A stretch of 64,000 nucleotides of DNA from Narthecium ossifragum (lineage: Eukaryota; Streptophyta; Magnoliopsida; Dioscoreales; Nartheciaceae). A program made the position numbers and the translations under genes. Position 1 is the first letter of the stretch. Each line of letters opens with the position of its first letter. The DNA is taken from positions 18,084,094 to 18,148,093 of the forward strand of contig OY986967.1 of assembly GCA_963920575.1 (NCBI GenBank), written 5' to 3'. This document shows positions 25,951-38,260 of this stretch, piece after piece. The notes beneath the pieces were generated by a model. It did no database searches. It saw nothing but the letters and a program-made list of their open reading frames with translations, and was not told the DNA's origin.

Positions 25951-27952
25951 TTTGACGGAAAAGAAAAATAAAGAGCCCAGATTTAATTCGAGTTTGAGAA
26001 GCTTTGAGGGTTATAAATAGAAGACTTAGGGTTATTCAAGAAGGACTTTTGGATTGCAATTAGAGGCGAAGGAAAGAGAAGTATCTTCATCTCTATAGTC
26101 GAGTAAATCTTCCAAGCATGGCGGGCGGATAACTGAGCAAGGACGAGGGTTTCTTCTTCATCATTGGTTCATGTTTTGATATTTAATGTTTAAACTCTAT
26201 ATGTGAGGACCCGTCCATCCAACCTGGTCCAACCGCGTTGGGTCGAGGGTTTGGTTTTGTGGTTTGGCTCGGTTGGCCTTGGTTTGCGATCAGTTGATCG
26301 CATCGCTGCTTTTGAACCCCAAGGGCAATTTGGTAAATTACGTCTTGACGGTCGATATCACACCCACATAATGCACACACAGCCTTGATTGATGTATATG
26401 ATTGAATAGATCCAGTAGGAGCGTTCGAGATTACGACGAGATCGCAGTTTGGGGAAAAATCAAATTCAGTCCGATTAGTTGACTCAGCTAGACCAGCTCA
26501 GCCACTTAAGTGGCTTACCTCTCTCTTTCCTTCTCTTCTTTTTTTCCTCTTCTTTCTCTCTCCCTCTATTTCTTTTCCTTTCGTTTTCTTTTCCTTCTCT
26601 TCCTTCCCTGCTTTCCCCATGCCTGATCCCCTTCTCCTTCCTCCCCTTTCTCTCTCTCGCGGCAACCCCGTCCCTTCCACGGCTACCTGGAGGCGGCGGC
26701 GAGGCCACCTTCCCCCTTCTCATTCCGTCCCTTTCTCTCTCCCGCAACCTCTCTTCCTTCTCCGGCGACGACAGCGGTTATGGGAGGACTCCAGCGGCTC
26801 TCCAGCGAGCTGGAGACGACGGCGGCGTCGACAGAGGACGGCGGATCAAGGTGGATTAGCAGTGGATTAGCGTGTGAAGGTAGGGTTTCTATCTTATCTT
26901 TGGGTTAAGATAGATCTAAGGTTTGGTTTGTTTGTTTGTTCATTTCTTTGTGTTAGATTGTTCCTCCTAGCATGCTTAACATCTGATCTAGCTTCCATGC
27001 GGCTTTTAGTTGGATTTAAACTGGATTTATACATGTTTTTCCCGGATTTTATCGAAGCTCTGTTTTTCTGCGAGTTGAGCTGTTCTAGCTCAGATCTTGA
27101 CTCGTACGTGCATGATCTCCTTTGATCATCAACATAAGACTTGTAGATCTCCGAATCTACTTTCAATTTCCGCTGGTTTCATGATTTTTGGATTTATATA
27201 CGATTTTTGGTGAATTGTTTCCTAAGCTGCTACGAAACAGGAATTAAGAAATTAGTTAATTAATTAACTGGAAATTAGACATCAATTAGATCCAATTCTT
27301 GGACAAGATATTCCTAACATGCAATTGAACACATGATTAAGTTGGATTTCAAGTTTGACGTCGTTTGGGCGTCAATTCGAAGAGATTTCATCACTTTTGG
27401 CCGAAGATCGAAATACGTGGTTTTCATCTATTTTTGCTCGTTCGTTTGAATTGGATTTCGGGCATGCGTTTTGAGAACCATTAATGGGCATGTATGCTAA
27501 GTTTCGCATTAATTGGACGGACGTAGTGAAACCTAGGTTATACCCTAATCTTGTCGATTATATATAATTAAAGCATGATTAATCAATTGTAACTTGTCTA
27601 ATTCATCTACTACCATGAATTGACGTTCTTAACAGTATACAGTAAATACATTTGTGATTTGGTAAGTTTTGGAAGATTAATCCTTGAATCCGACAACTTT
27701 GTTTAAGTTGCTAATCTTCTAGCTTAATTAGCATTTGATTATGAAGTATGTTTGGTATCCATGTATTGTATACTTTAAGCCCTACGTGTGGATCGTGGTT
27801 GAACCAAGGGAGTCATGCCCCTTGGGATGTTTAGATAATTATTTGGCCCAATGGTGTGCCATAGTTTATGTGTATTGCAACTGTTATGTATTATTTGGCT
27901 GGGGTGGTATCCAGTTATAAAGATTGCGGTTGACGGCTGTGGACGCCGTTGT

Positions 27953-30536
27953 TGTCACACTCCGACCCAGAAAACCCATCCAGGACGAGGTGTGAGAGTT
28001 TCTATCACTATTCATCTCCAACTGGCGCGATACAAAGCGAAAAGGACAGATAAATTTAAAAAATTTATATCCAGAGGTGAAACAGAAATTTAATTCATAT
28101 ATATATAAATCAAGTTGTACTGATACAAAATTTCTCGAAAGATATTTATAATATACAAACTATCAAAAAGGTACAACAGTCGTCCTCCAGCAACCTCAAG
28201 CGCCTCTGAAAGTACTCACGCTGCCAAACACAGATCCCGCCGGCTCTACTGAAGAAGAACTGGCGCCTGCACCTGCGAACGCAGCCCGGGTAGGAGTGAG
28301 CGATAAGCTCAGTAGGGTTCTACTCTACGACACACAGAAAGGAGGAAAACAATAACAGTGTTGTCTCCCCGCTCAAGTCTAACGGATGACACGGGTCCCA
28401 TAACCCTATCGATGTCCCAAGGGCTCCTGTCATGAAATCTCTCTCCTGAACATGTTACCAGGAGGCCAAGGAACAATAACATGCAGTATCACCCTTACCC
28501 AAGCAGGAATTCCATGCCTTGGAGAACCACGTCGGGAACACATCGACAACCATCCTTAATACTTAGCCTTAGGAAGACAACACAACCTCTAAACCTCAAA
28601 ACATTGATCAGAGTCAACTATAACACATCCTTGATAACATAAGATTCAATTAAACAATCACGCCCTAATCCTGACTACCCAGCCATGGTCCTAAGGCTAG
28701 ATCCGAGCTACCCGAGAGCCTCGGATCGGCGATCAACCCATCGCCCGCCTAACCTCTTATGCCTCTAATGCAAACAAGATGCATGCAATGCTCAGACACA
28801 GACAATGATATATAGTCATGCAACAACATGGCAATAATCACACAAGGCTAGGCATAGCCTATAACTAGCCAAAGGGGTGAGCATAGCAAGGGTCTCAAAT
28901 ACAGATAATCTATACTAACCAAACAATGATTAGCACCAAGAGATAGACATAGATATACAATAGTCTTCAGTGCTCTCTTGCACCTGACAGACTAAGGTTC
29001 CACAACTACCTCGCAAGTAACAAGCCAACATTTATACAATAGCCCTCGGCACACGCAGGCATCAGGCTAAGGTTCCATAATTTCACATTAGCTAGCACTC
29101 ATAGCTAGCTAATGGTTAAGCAACCAATTAAGCCTTTAAACTACTTATCCAACCAAGTATTTAAGTGCGAGGAAAACCATAAATCCGCTCAACGGAGTAA
29201 GAAAGCGATTCAATCCTCAATCTCGATCAAACTCCATTAATATCCCTTGAAAATGATGTGCATGCTTCCTAACATGATTGGATAGCTATCATGAATGAAA
29301 ACCAATCAAAGGAAGCCAGAAAGCACAACTCAGTGGCCCACGGTCGATGTGACGGTCGATCCGACGGTCGACCGTGAGGCCACGGTCGATGCCACGGTCG
29401 ACCGTGAAGCCAAACAAGGGAAAAGCATAAGGGCCACGGTCGATCGGTGCATCGATCGTGAGAGACCCAAAACGGGACAGAGCCTCACGGACGATGCGAC
29501 GGTCGATCCGAAGGTCGACCGTGAGGCGGAATGAAAAAGGAGAAGGAACCACGGTCGATCGGAGCATCGACCGTGGGAGGCCAAAAACGCGACAAAGCCC
29601 GAATATCGATATGACGGTCGATCCGACGGTCGACCGTCAGGCCCAAAAGAAGCGTATTAACGCTTGACGGATCCACCGATCGACCGTCAGCCCCACGGCA
29701 CAGTTCCTCAGAACAGTGCCGGAAATCCAATTTATTGGATTTAAATGATCAAATCAAGTTGGAAGTTGATGAAACTTTGCAAGCATGTGTAATCAACGAT
29801 GGGGAAACCAATGATGCAAAGAAATCACAATTTTGATTGTTAAATCTCCTATTTAGGTCAAAACGGTCAAAAACCGACAAAACGGCGATAATACGAAAAC
29901 AAGCCGTTAAAATACGGAAATCGCAAGGTATGAATACTTGAAACAAGCCACAACACTTGTGCTATAAGCTACATAACATTCTAACATGTATTCTTACAGC
30001 GAAAGCACATAAAACCTATCCTAGGAGAACCCGATCATAAGATCAAGGTAGAAACACCTACTTGAACAAGCAGGGCAGCTCCTCCACGCATCCGCCAAGT
30101 CCGATTGCCAAGATCCACTCATGGAAGATCACGCCTCCAAGCCCTGGCTCAGCCGGTTGGAGAGAGGAAGAGAGAGAGAACGGCAGGAGAAGAAGAAAAG
30201 AAAAGAGAGGGAGAGAGAGAGAGAGAGAGAGAGGAGAGCTTAAATAGAAACCTCGAATCGATCACAGCCGTCCGATTCGATCTCTTCCGATCGAGCTCCG
30301 ATCTTCCGATCGAAAGCGCCCTTAAGGTTCTAATCAAACACATACATCAATCCAAGGCCGTGTGTGAAACGCGGGTGTGAAACTGAGCACCAGGGAGGAT
30401 ATTTACCAAAATGCCCCTGGCGTCGAAAACAGTGAAACGATCAACCGATCGCATCCCAAGGCCAACCGGGCCAAACCACAAAACAAGACCCTCGACCTAA
30501 CGCGGTCGGACCGGGTTGGAGGTATGGGTCCTCACA
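27953..30536 (-). mobile_element. LTR family A, copy 5 (minus orientation)
   Basis: On the plus strand it opens TGTCACACTCCGACCC and closes ATGGGTCCTCACA, the reversed family ends. The motif CTCAGTAGGGTTCTACTCTA at 28,309 is in the reversed position. A GGTCGACC palindrome array occupies 29,341-29,689. The 5' flank of the array holds a (GA)n run (30,204-30,232) and a weak TATA (CTATTTAAGC on the minus strand, about 30,240). The flanking five bases do not match, so the way it came to face copy 4 is unresolved. Confidence 0.7.
29341..29689. repeat. ACGGTCGATCC / GGTCGACCGT palindrome array in family-A LTR
   Basis: About a dozen CGGTCGAY...RTCGACCG half and full palindromes occur in some 350 bases. 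They are the same words as in the Sirevirus LTRs, but inside an LTR of the gypsy-associated family A. Confidence 0.9.
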
Positions 30537-30645
30537 ACCTATAATTGAGGGTGTTTGTGATGAATTGTTAGGGAGACCAATAGGTTAGAGGGAACCCTCG
30601 CCAATATTTTTCGCGTTTCGTTAGGTTCCGATTCGCGTCGTCCAG

Positions 30646-32126
30646 TGATAAGACTTGAAAAGTGCACAAAACACCCTTGTAATTTGGCTTTATTGGTCTC
30701 TGAGCAATGCTTCACTGACTACTTTTATCCCATTTCAGGTATAACAGATCCTATTACGAGTTAGATCAACTTTGGAGCTAAAAGAAGCATGTTCGGGCAA
30801 TTCAAACATGAAGGATCGAGCTTCCTCTATTGAAGGGATCGATCCTACTCGACCAGCAACGTGACAAAGAACAAGCGTAAAGGGATCGATCTTCCACGGG
30901 ATGTAGCAAAACAACAATAGAAAGATCTTCCTTCACAGAGCGTCACCAGCAATTGAAGATAGTAGGATCGATCCAACTCCTTGGAAGGATCGATTCTTTG
31001 CGACCAGAAAGGAAGATCAATGACTCAGATCTAATCCGTGGGAGGATGTTTTCCTAGGCTATAAATAGTCAGTTTTTAGAGATTTTGGGGGGCTTTTTCC
31101 TGGACCTTTTTGGGAGAGAGTTTCCTGTCCTTCTTGGGAATTTTGCTTTGAAGATTCTTTGGAGGAGATCCATGACGGAAGGAGTTCATCGACTTCATCT
31201 ATGGATCGACCCCTAAAGATGAGTAGCTAAAACCCTAGCCATGAGATTCTTATGATGTAACTAGGGTTTCTATTAGGGATTTCTTAGATCTGGGGCTTGT
31301 ATACACCATTGATTGACTTATATGGATTGATTTCTATTTCTTTTATACCTTGGTGTCGATTTTCTTGCTGGATGTATGGATTGTTCTCGTTTGCACTTGA
31401 TTCCGGAGCTTGTGTATGCTAGAGCTTGGATTGGATTCATCTAAATAAGAGGACCATGCTAGTCCCATGGTATCTCAGATGAAATCTTCTTAGTGACTAG
31501 GGATTGTATAGTGCTTGCACCACTATAGTAGTGCTAGTCCCACTACGTTTTATCTCTAATCCTTCGTACATCCTACCTTTGTAGATTTGGCCATCAAGAT
31601 GCTAACCCATCTTGATATTACACCTAAATCCATATCTGTATTATTACTTGTGACGAATTCATCATGATAAGAGGGTTCATTAGCAGTGAACGTAACTAAT
31701 CATTCGGTCACTGATTCTTTTAGTAATTGTTCTTGCCAACAAGGAATCCTAACCAGAACTTGTTGAGTGGTAAGGAGAACTAGCCATTCACTTATCAACT
31801 ATTATGCAAGCCATTCATCGTGCTTGACGTGCCCTGATCTTAGGAAGACCTGGTAGAACCTTGGTTATTGATTAAGAATCATGTGGTCTCTTCTCTCGTA
31901 TTCATAAAACCTTTAATATAAATTTAGTTTAATATCAAACCGTAATCTTTTCCCAACTCATTGGTAGGAGATTTGCTAAGCGTTCAATCTCAATCACCTT
32001 AGTCCCTGTGGATTCGACTCGGACTCTCCGTTATCTACTAGTTCCTTAGTAGTTAAAGTAGAGCACCGAAAATTATAGTAATTTTGGTTAGACTTGTTAA
32101 GTCACGACACTTTTCAAGTTTTATCA
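30646..32126 (+). mobile_element. LTR family C solo LTR with inverted terminal 19-mers
   Basis: The left end TGATAAGACTTGAAAAGTG and right end CACTTTTCAAGTTTTATCA are near-perfect inverted repeats, unusually long for LTR tips. Inside are palindromes (30,812-31,000), a TATA box (CTATAAATAG, 31,059) and the 3' phrase CCCTGTGGATTCGACTCGG, which I recall from Ty3/gypsy Athila/Tat LTRs. Flanks are TCCAG and CCCGG, matching at three of five bases, with both differences of the C-to-T type expected from methylated DNA. Confidence 0.65.
30812..31000. repeat. GGATCGATCC palindrome cluster in family-C LTR
   Basis: Six GGATCGAKCC-like words in 190 bases end about 60 bases before the TATA box at 31,059. 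Confidence 0.75.
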
Positions 32127-32186
32127 CCCGGCCCGGTTGGGCTTTCACGGGTCGGGGCGCGACAGCTTTGATAGATAGATCCTTAC

Positions 32187-35100
32187 TATGAGGGCCTGTA
32201 CCTCCAACCCGGTCTGACCACGTCGGTCGAGAGTCTGGTTCGGCCGTGTTGGCTCGGTTGGTCTTGCTTCGTGATTTTTTTGATCGTTGCGACTCCCGGA
32301 GTAATTTGGTAAATTACCCTTGGCAGAGTCGGTTTCACACACGCGTTGAACACACATGACCTTGTGATGATGTATGTGTTTGATTAGACCTTTAGGAGTA
32401 CCCAAAATGGAGGATCTGAGTTAGACCGTAGGGATCGAGATTTGAGCGGCTGGGATCTGATTTGGTTGATCGGACGGCCGGAACCTATGATCAAGCTGAT
32501 CATATTTAATCCCCTTAAACCCTTTTCTCCCGTTAGGTTACTGTTGAGAGAGAGAAGAGAGACCGCGATAGAGAGAGGAGATCTTGGCGGCGGTGGTTGC
32601 GACCGGGAAGGAGAGGAGGACTTGGCGGCGACGGCGGAGGGCTAGGCGGACTCGGCGACCACAACCGGAGACGACCCACGATCAGAGGAGAGAGTTCTGC
32701 GGCCGGAGAGGAGTGTGGCGATGGAGGCGACCGCGGTTGGAGAGGAGCTCGACGATGGAGGCTGGGCCTTCTTCCTCAGCGAAGACGGAGATTGGCAACG
32801 ATGCCAGAAAGAGATGATGGCCATGATTAGAGGGGACCGACTGCGACGGTGTCGACGATCGGAGAAGGAGTTTTCGCGTGATCTAGAGGTATGATTTCTG
32901 ATCTAATCTCTTGATTAGGCTCTACTAGTCTACAATAGGATTGATTGGATGCTTGATAGCTTGGATTTCTGGATTTCTTCCTTGTTGCTTTCGTGGCTCC
33001 CTCTCCTTGCTGTTCCGGCGGGAAGTATGCTACTTAGGACCTGGTGATGTTCTTCTTTCTTTTTCACTGCCGTTGCCTAGTTCTTTGGATGCTGATGGAT
33101 TTCCGATGAGATTTCTCCTTTGCTTCTTTGGTTTTTGTTGATCGACGGGTTCTCTCTTCTTTCCTTGGGTTTGATCGGATTCCCCTGTGTTCCTGGGAGT
33201 TTTAGTTTTCCTCCTTGATCACGTGGCCCTCTTGCGATGTGTTTTTTTTCTCTCATTGATGCCATGCTATGCGATGCGTTGTTTTTACCTCTCACTGCTA
33301 TGCTCTGTTCTCGTAGCTAAGGTATATATATCTGTTGGCTTGCTGAATTGAGATTGCTTCCCCTTCCTCTATTTTGGGTTGGTTGCTGGAGCTATGGTTG
33401 GGTTGTGGATGGCCAGCTGCTTTCCCTCTGTTTTGGATCTGGATCTGCCAATGGGATGGGGTTTTGTTCCCCTGTTTTTGGTGGTCGGAGGTTCAGAGTT
33501 CTCCTCCAATCCCCTGTTCTAGGTTTTCCTAGAGTTGATGAGGTTTGGGTCGGATGTGTTGGGCATAGATGGACAACTGATGCCTGCTGGTCTTTCTTCT
33601 CTTGGGAACTGATTGGCTCGGAGTATGCATGCAAGGTGCTTGTCGATTGGCCTCATTGCTACAGTGGCTTTGACTGAGTTTGATTAAGTTCTCAGTTTCC
33701 CCCTGGCTGGTTGCTTGTCGGAGAGGGTTGTAGTAGGGTTAACAGTAGCATTCTTCGCTGCCCTCAAATTGATCGATTGAGTTTTGGCGGAGGTTTAGGC
33801 TTAAACGATAAGTGAGATTTTTCCTCCGATGCCTCACCTCCCTGTTTTCCTTTCCCTTTCCACCGATTGCCCTCTAGATCACTATCGATGTGCTCCCTGG
33901 TTGCGCTGTCAAATTGGATTGAGTTTTTAGTCCTTCTCCTAGTTTTCCGGATCAGTACTTAGTAGCCAACTGATGTCCCTGTACTTCCCTATCCTTTCCT
34001 CCTAGTTGGCCTCGTGTAGGCATTAGCTTGAAATCTCCTTTGGTTTTGTTCAATTAATGTTGTGTATGTATATGATGCTAATGTAGCCCTCAAATTAGTT
34101 TATGTTGAATGTTGCTATGGTCCATGTGCATACTACAGGTGGTTATCGTTGGTGCCAATTGTTCCTCCCTTTACCCAATTGCTACAAGTTCTCGTTATTT
34201 GTCCACTTATTATACACTTATACCAGGCTTATGCCTAGGGCTTGCTATGCGCTCGTTATATTTTATTTGTAGTTTAACCAAGGGAGTAATGCCTTTGGGA
34301 ATGTTTAGAGTAATTGGGCTGGAGGTGTGCCCTTGTTTATCGAATGATATTATATATGGTTTGGATGTATGAATGTCATGGTGGGATTATATATTTAGCT
34401 TTGTTATAATCTCTTGGACAATTGGTTGATGATTAGACATGTAGAGACACCTAGGCCTAGTTGTTTGAATAGGCTCATGCATGTTGTATGCATTCGATGC
34501 ATTAAGGCTAGGTGCGGGCGATGGGTTCGATCGCCGATCCGAGGATCTCGGGTAGCTCGGATCTAGTTCTAGGACCGAGGAATGGGTAGAAGGACTAGGA
34601 CGAGATTGTAGGTATATGATTTTGTGTTGATTGAGGTTGTTGTATAGATATGCCCTTTTGAATTGTGGTATTGAGATGTAGAGGTCGTGTCATTCTCTGC
34701 GTCAATCGCTAAGGGCAGTGGATGTTATTCTGTTAAGGGTTGTAGATGTGGGAGTGCACGGGAGATGCACTTGCCCCTTGTCCTTCCCTGATCTGTAGAG
34801 GGGCGCTTGGTGATGCGTGATCCTTGTCCAGATTTGTTCTTTGTTGCCTTAGGATTGGACAGAGACGACACAGTTGCAGTTTACCCCTTTCCTTGAGAGT
34901 GTCGTAGAGTAGAACCCTACTGGGCATTGTTGCTCGCCCTATCTGGGCTGCATCGGCGATGCAGGTCGATGCAGTTCCTTCTTTCAGGTGTTCTTCTAGA
35001 AGATGCCGTGACAATTCGAGGTGATCGAGGACTTGGAGTTTCGAGAAGATCTTCTACAGTTCATTTACAGTTTTAATCAATGATGTATAATCTGATGTAT

Positions 35101-35398
35101 TCAAGAACCAAATTGTATGATTATTGATTCAGTTCTATTTGAGAAATGTTGTAATATTCTATAATGTAGATTTCGAGGAAAGTAATGATATCGAAGTTGT
35201 AAAGTTGTAAAACTATCAAATGTACAGGTTTCTGGTGTTATAATTATAAAGGAGATTCTACCGAATTTTTTTATGAATTTGATGATTAAATTATTTAAAT
35301 TCGTAGCAGTTATATACTTGTGCGCCAATTGATGATGTAACTAGGTTTAGGTGGCTCACGCTTCGATCTGGATGGGTTTTCTGGGTCGGGGCGTGACA
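32187..35398 (+). mobile_element. LTR family A, copy 6: complete solo LTR (3,212 bp)
   Basis: It begins TATGAGGGCCTGTACC (TG decayed to TA) and ends GGGTCGGGGCGTGACA, with a perfect CTTAC duplication (32,182-32,186 and 35,399-35,403). The best delimited uninterrupted copy, it shows how long the family's LTR is. It carries the opening block (GTAATTTGGTAAATTACC), CT/GA-rich sequence at 32,550-32,800, the TCGCCGATCCGAGGATCTCG block at about 34,531, and TAGAGTAGAACCCTACTGGG at 34,906. Short open frames in it are not credible genes. Confidence 0.8.
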
Positions 35399-36197
35399 CT
35401 TACTGTCTTAGACCCCTTGCTATATTTACCCCTTGGCAAGCTGTAGGCTATGTCTAACCCTGTATGTTGTGATGTCATATAATTGCATGCTTATATTTCT
35501 GTATTTCTGTGCCTGAGCATTGCATGCATCTTGATTGTATTAGAAGCATTAAGGCTAGGTGATAAGCGATGGATTCGATCGTAGGTCCGGGGTTCTCGGG
35601 TAGCCCGGATCTAGCCCTAGGACCGGGGTTTGGGTAGTATAGGATTAGGACGTGATTGTCATCAATGATTATGTTTGATATCATTCGAGGATTATTAAGT
35701 AGTCGGACTGAAATATTATATTGTTTGAGGTTTAGAGGTCGTGTTGTTTCTCCAAGGCCAAGTCTAAAGATGGATGTCAATGTGTTCCCGACGTGGGTCC
35801 CCAAGGCATGGGAATCCTGCTTGGGTAAGGGTGATCCTGCATGTTACTGTTCCGTGGCCTCCTGATAATATGTTCAAGAGAGAGGTTTCATGATAGGAGC
35901 CCTTGGTACATCGATAGGGTTATGGGACCCTTGGCATTCCTTAGACTTAGACGGAGAGACAACACAATTGTTATTTTCCTCCCCTCAGTATGCGGTAGAA
36001 TAGCGTAGACCCCTACTGAGTATTGTTGCCCACTCCTACCTGGGCTGAATCAGCGATGCAGGTCCATGCAGTCCTTTCCTTTTAGGTGATCTTTTGGGCG
36101 TTGGCGCGCCATTCTAGAGGTGATCGCGGACTTGGAGTTTCGAGGTGTACTTGACGATCTTGGAGTTTCCCCTTTTGTTAATAGTTGTATGATGTGC

Positions 36198-37752
36198 TGT
36201 CGCAGGCACTCAAAAATAAAACCAATACTCGTTAAAATAAATGTAGTAGTGCGAGTACGAGTCGATCCCACGAAGAGTGTTTAGCCTAGTTTTGTGCTAA
36301 GTGAACAAAAATAGGGGGTTTTTAAATGTGAGGAAAATAGTAAAGAAATAATCTAAAACGAAGAAACAAGTTGAATCAAGAGAACAAACCTTGGTCTGAG
36401 TCAACATCCACCATCGGAATCCAACAACTGATCATAGATGCAAGTATCAATCAATTCATACCATGAATATTCACCGTCCGAATTAAATTCGAATCTCTCC
36501 TCAATCATAGTTAATTAGAAACAAGCGATCCAATTAACCCTAACTACTAGACAACCTAAGACAAGCGCTGTAGATTTAATCTAGTAGCAGCGTTAAGAAT
36601 AGGGAGATCGATGAAGCTAAACAACACAAGCACAAGCGGTTGCATTTAATCTAGTCGAATATTCTTCCTAAGACCTAACAATCTCTGAAACGCAGTAGAT
36701 TATTAAACCCTAGTTGCTTCGCAGATTAGTGGGATCAAACAATTCCGGATTTGATATCCAACCTAGCAATAGATCGCAATGAATAATAAACTAGTAGCGC
36801 TCCTAGCAATTAGACAAGACAATCATGAATATTTAATAACAGAAGAACATTCAATACTCATCTATAAACTGAACAATAAAAATAAATTAGATCTCACAGT
36901 TTCATTGATTCCGAGGGCTCAGTTTCCTCGACCAAGAATCAAGATTTAGCCACGCAGGACCATCGAGAACAATCCTCAAAAGATTCCAATAAACAAGATA
37001 AAACCTAGAAAAAATATAAAGGAGGAGAAAGAGCAGCCAAAAGTGTCCAAGAATCCCCCCTCAAACCCTAGAAAGAGTCCTATTTATAGCCTTAAGTGTA
37101 TCCACCCCCGGATTAGATCACAATCGTTGATTTTCTTCACTAGGAAAGTCCGATCGATCCTTCTCGGGGTGTCGGATCGATCGGTCTCATTAAAAATCTT
37201 CAATTTCTAGTTACGCCCGAGTCCGATCGAACGAACTATGGGTGTTGGATCGATCGGATGCGTAAAAATTCACCTTCTCTGGCTATTCCTGAGTCCGATC
37301 GATCGAACTTTAGGTGTCCGATCGATCGGACCCCATAGGATGGATGTAGGGATCGATCGGACCATGTTCAGCCAAAAAATATATGTTCTGTCACGTTTCT
37401 GCATAGTCTGATCGATCGGACCCTGGGTGTCGGATCGATCGGACGTTTCAGCGTATTACTGTTCTGTCATCCAGACTGCGTCATCGGTACTAAAATTGCC
37501 GTAACTTCCTCTAGGAAACTCGGAATCTCGAACCATAAAATTCTCCAGAAATATGGTACATCCTCTGGTTCTTCATGAGCAGGTACAGATTAATTTTAAA
37601 GTTGATCCATGCACTCTTTTCAGCTTCTTTTCGACTTAAGGACTTCAATTGCATCCTAAATCAAAATATAAGAATAATGAGTGTATTTAGGAACTAAATA
37701 AGCATAGGAGACTAAGTATTAAGGGATAAAAATATAACATTATGCATCATCA
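36198..37752 (-). mobile_element. LTR family B, copy 2: solo LTR (1,555 bp)
   Basis: On the plus strand it opens TGTCGCAGGCACTC and closes ATTATGCATCATCA, with flanks TGTGC and TCTGC (four of five match). Read on the minus strand it starts TGATGATGCATAATG like copy 1, has TCTGGAGAATTTTATGGTTC, a palindrome array, a TATA box (GCTATAAATA, complement of 37,081-37,090), and ends with CTTCGTGGGATCGACTCG. It is nested in family-A copy 4. Confidence 0.75.
37151..37443. repeat. GTCCGATCGATC / GGATCGATCGG array in family-B LTR
   Basis: Alternating CCGATCGATC and GGATCGATCGG words, about ten, each pair separated by about 15-20 bases, so each pair can fold into a hairpin. The array ends about 60 bases from the minus-strand TATA box at 37,081-37,090. 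Confidence 0.85.
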
Positions 37753-38260
37753 TCTGCAGTTTGATTAAATGTATAATTTCCCTCTTCGATGATTTGATTA
37801 TCTATATCAAATTATATAATGAAGGTTGATGGAATTGTTGTACAAGAACCTGTGCCAGTAAGTGAAATGATAATAGTAGAATTGTATTCGTGCTGAATTT
37901 AGAACTGTTTTAATTATTGTTTTAAATTTGTGGTGAAATAGCAATCTGCACAAGGTTCAAATTGAGGAAGTACAGGGGAGGCTCTCGCCATTTTTTTTTT
38001 GAGTTTAGGACCCTCACGTCCCGACCCGGATGGGTTTTTTGGGTCGGGGTGTGACACTATATATGTATTGGATCTTTACAGATTGCTATGTGATTGAACA
38101 TTATTATAAATCTAATTATGCTTCTTTTATGATACTGTGATCATATAGTTATCTCTTTTGTTTCATATCTAGTCTCTTGAAACCTTTGCTATGCATTGCT
38201 TGTCGTGACAGCCAGTATTGCATACTCTTAGGGATATGGTAAGATAAGGTTAGAGCTTTA

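Larger units (their letters stand above)
30537..32164 (+). mobile_element. LTR family A, 3'-end fragment (split by family-C LTR)
   Basis: Bases 30,537-30,645 and 32,127-32,164 together read as the 3' end of a plus-oriented family-A LTR, with AGGGAACCCTCGCC, then CACGGGTCGGGGCGCGACA at the tip. Its 5' part is not seen; it abuts the reversed copy 5. The family-C LTR lies inside it. Confidence 0.5.
26202..38056 (+). mobile_element. LTR family A, copy 4: solo LTR, interrupted by several insertions
   Basis: It starts TGTGAGGACCCGTCC at 26,202 and ends GGGTCGGGGTGTGACA at 38,056, flanked by CTATA on both sides (26,197-26,201 and 38,057-38,061). Its own parts are 26,202-27,952, about 32,165-32,186, 35,404-36,197 and 37,758-38,056, about 2.9 kb, similar to copy 6 (3.2 kb). 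Conserved landmarks are the opening GGCAATTTGGTAAATTACG block and the block around CCCGGATCTAGCCCTAGGACC (35,609). It sits inside family-B copy 1, so it is younger than that. CTATA also occurs at 30,539, so pairing of the ends is likely but not certain. Confidence 0.65.

Noticed and set aside
26479..26870. Overlapping open frames in CT/GA-rich DNA (also 32,584-32,830, 40,169-40,580 and 61,446-61,746)
   Set aside because: These are the same GC- and CT-rich part of the family-A LTR in different copies. They are open in several frames on both strands, with no recognisable domain.
29289..29730. Open frames rich in repeated TVDR/IDR or RSTVAS peptides, here and at 46,157-46,817, 54,669-55,317, 57,803-58,021 and 60,404-60,776
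   Set aside because: They are the palindrome arrays (GGTCGACCGT and relatives) read as codons. They are open on both strands because the repeats lack stops, and they overlap each other in several frames.
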